Source: Clostridium sp. AF27-2AA (GTDB taxonomy: Bacteria; Bacillota; Clostridia; Lachnospirales; Lachnospiraceae). From it: a stretch of 64,000 nt of DNA. The position numbers and the translations under genes are program-made. Within the stretch, counting starts at the first letter, position 1; each line of letters opens with the position of its first letter. This document shows positions 63,943-64,000 of the stretch, piece by piece. The stretch covers positions 60,941 to 124,940 of the forward strand of contig NZ_QUFI01000008.1 in assembly GCF_003478505.1 (NCBI RefSeq). Reading direction: 5' to 3'. The notes beneath the pieces are model-generated. The model was not told the DNA's origin, made no database searches, and saw nothing but the letters and a program-made list of their open reading frames with translations.

Positions 63943-64000
63943 AAATATAGAGGCAGAATCCACTACAGGTCCGAAGCCGGTAATCCCGGCATACCGCTGC

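Overview
The window looks like chromosomal DNA from an anaerobic, Gram-positive, probably spore-forming Clostridia member. Lachnospiraceae is the best fit. The pointers are a bacterial V-type ATP synthase operon, a T-box leader, a YyaC-type sporulation protein, a DnaD/DnaI-type primosome pair, low-GC Gram-positive Shine-Dalgarno sites (AGGAGG), and several small conserved proteins I associate with Lachnospiraceae. Composition is roughly balanced G+C, with AT-rich exceptions at about 6.8-8.2 kb (an ATPase gene) and 59.4-59.7 kb (a DnaA-box cluster). I saw no rRNA, tRNA, CRISPR array or intact insertion sequence.

Layout. 1-5026: the end of a V-type ATPase operon (K, F, E, A, B, D). 5030-6808: an exported peptidoglycan-binding NlpC/P60 lipoprotein with its own promoter and terminator. 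6830-8174: an AT-rich, probably acquired DUF4143-type ATPase. 8219-10425: a strong promoter, a T-box riboswitch and a CstA-family transporter. 10439-13453: a two-component system on the minus strand. 13628-18952: minus-strand genes for a kinase-like phosphotransferase, glycogen branching enzyme, an alpha-amylase family enzyme, two small proteins and an ArsR regulator.

19066-29957 is a Tad/Flp-like pilus or secretion cluster. It has two A24 prepilin peptidases, TadZ, TadA, TadB and TadC homologues, a Flp-type pilin, three TadE/pseudopilin-like or large exported proteins, and an FHA-domain protein. A frameshifted Rpn-family nuclease remnant follows (30042-30376).

30481-44390 is mostly housekeeping: an enolase-superfamily dehydratase, rhomboid protease, HIT hydrolase, MurG, MTA/SAH nucleosidase, several Lachnospiraceae-type membrane proteins, YyaC, a LysM protein, transketolase and ROK glucokinase. 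44731-48812 carries a Mn-dependent pyrophosphatase with CBS domains, a flavin reductase, a shikimate kinase-like protein and a DNA glycosylase. 48809-52511 is a LysR / YfcC transporter / M20 amidohydrolase locus, probably for uptake and hydrolysis of an amidated or peptide substrate. 52722-54376 holds YitT and QueT; queT is preceded by an unusually long structured leader ending in a preQ1-I-like pseudoknot. 54392-59420 carries a class A PBP and MurC. A DnaA-box cluster (59421-59620) lies ahead of dnaD and a DnaI-like loader, followed by prs and lepB.

The items I rate most worth following are the DnaA-box cluster beside dnaD/dnaI, the multi-hairpin queT leader, the roughly 160-base out-of-frame tadA/tadB overlap, and the composite pilus cluster with its unusual TadC-like and Cys-module proteins. 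Functions are assigned from recognised motifs; no database search was possible.
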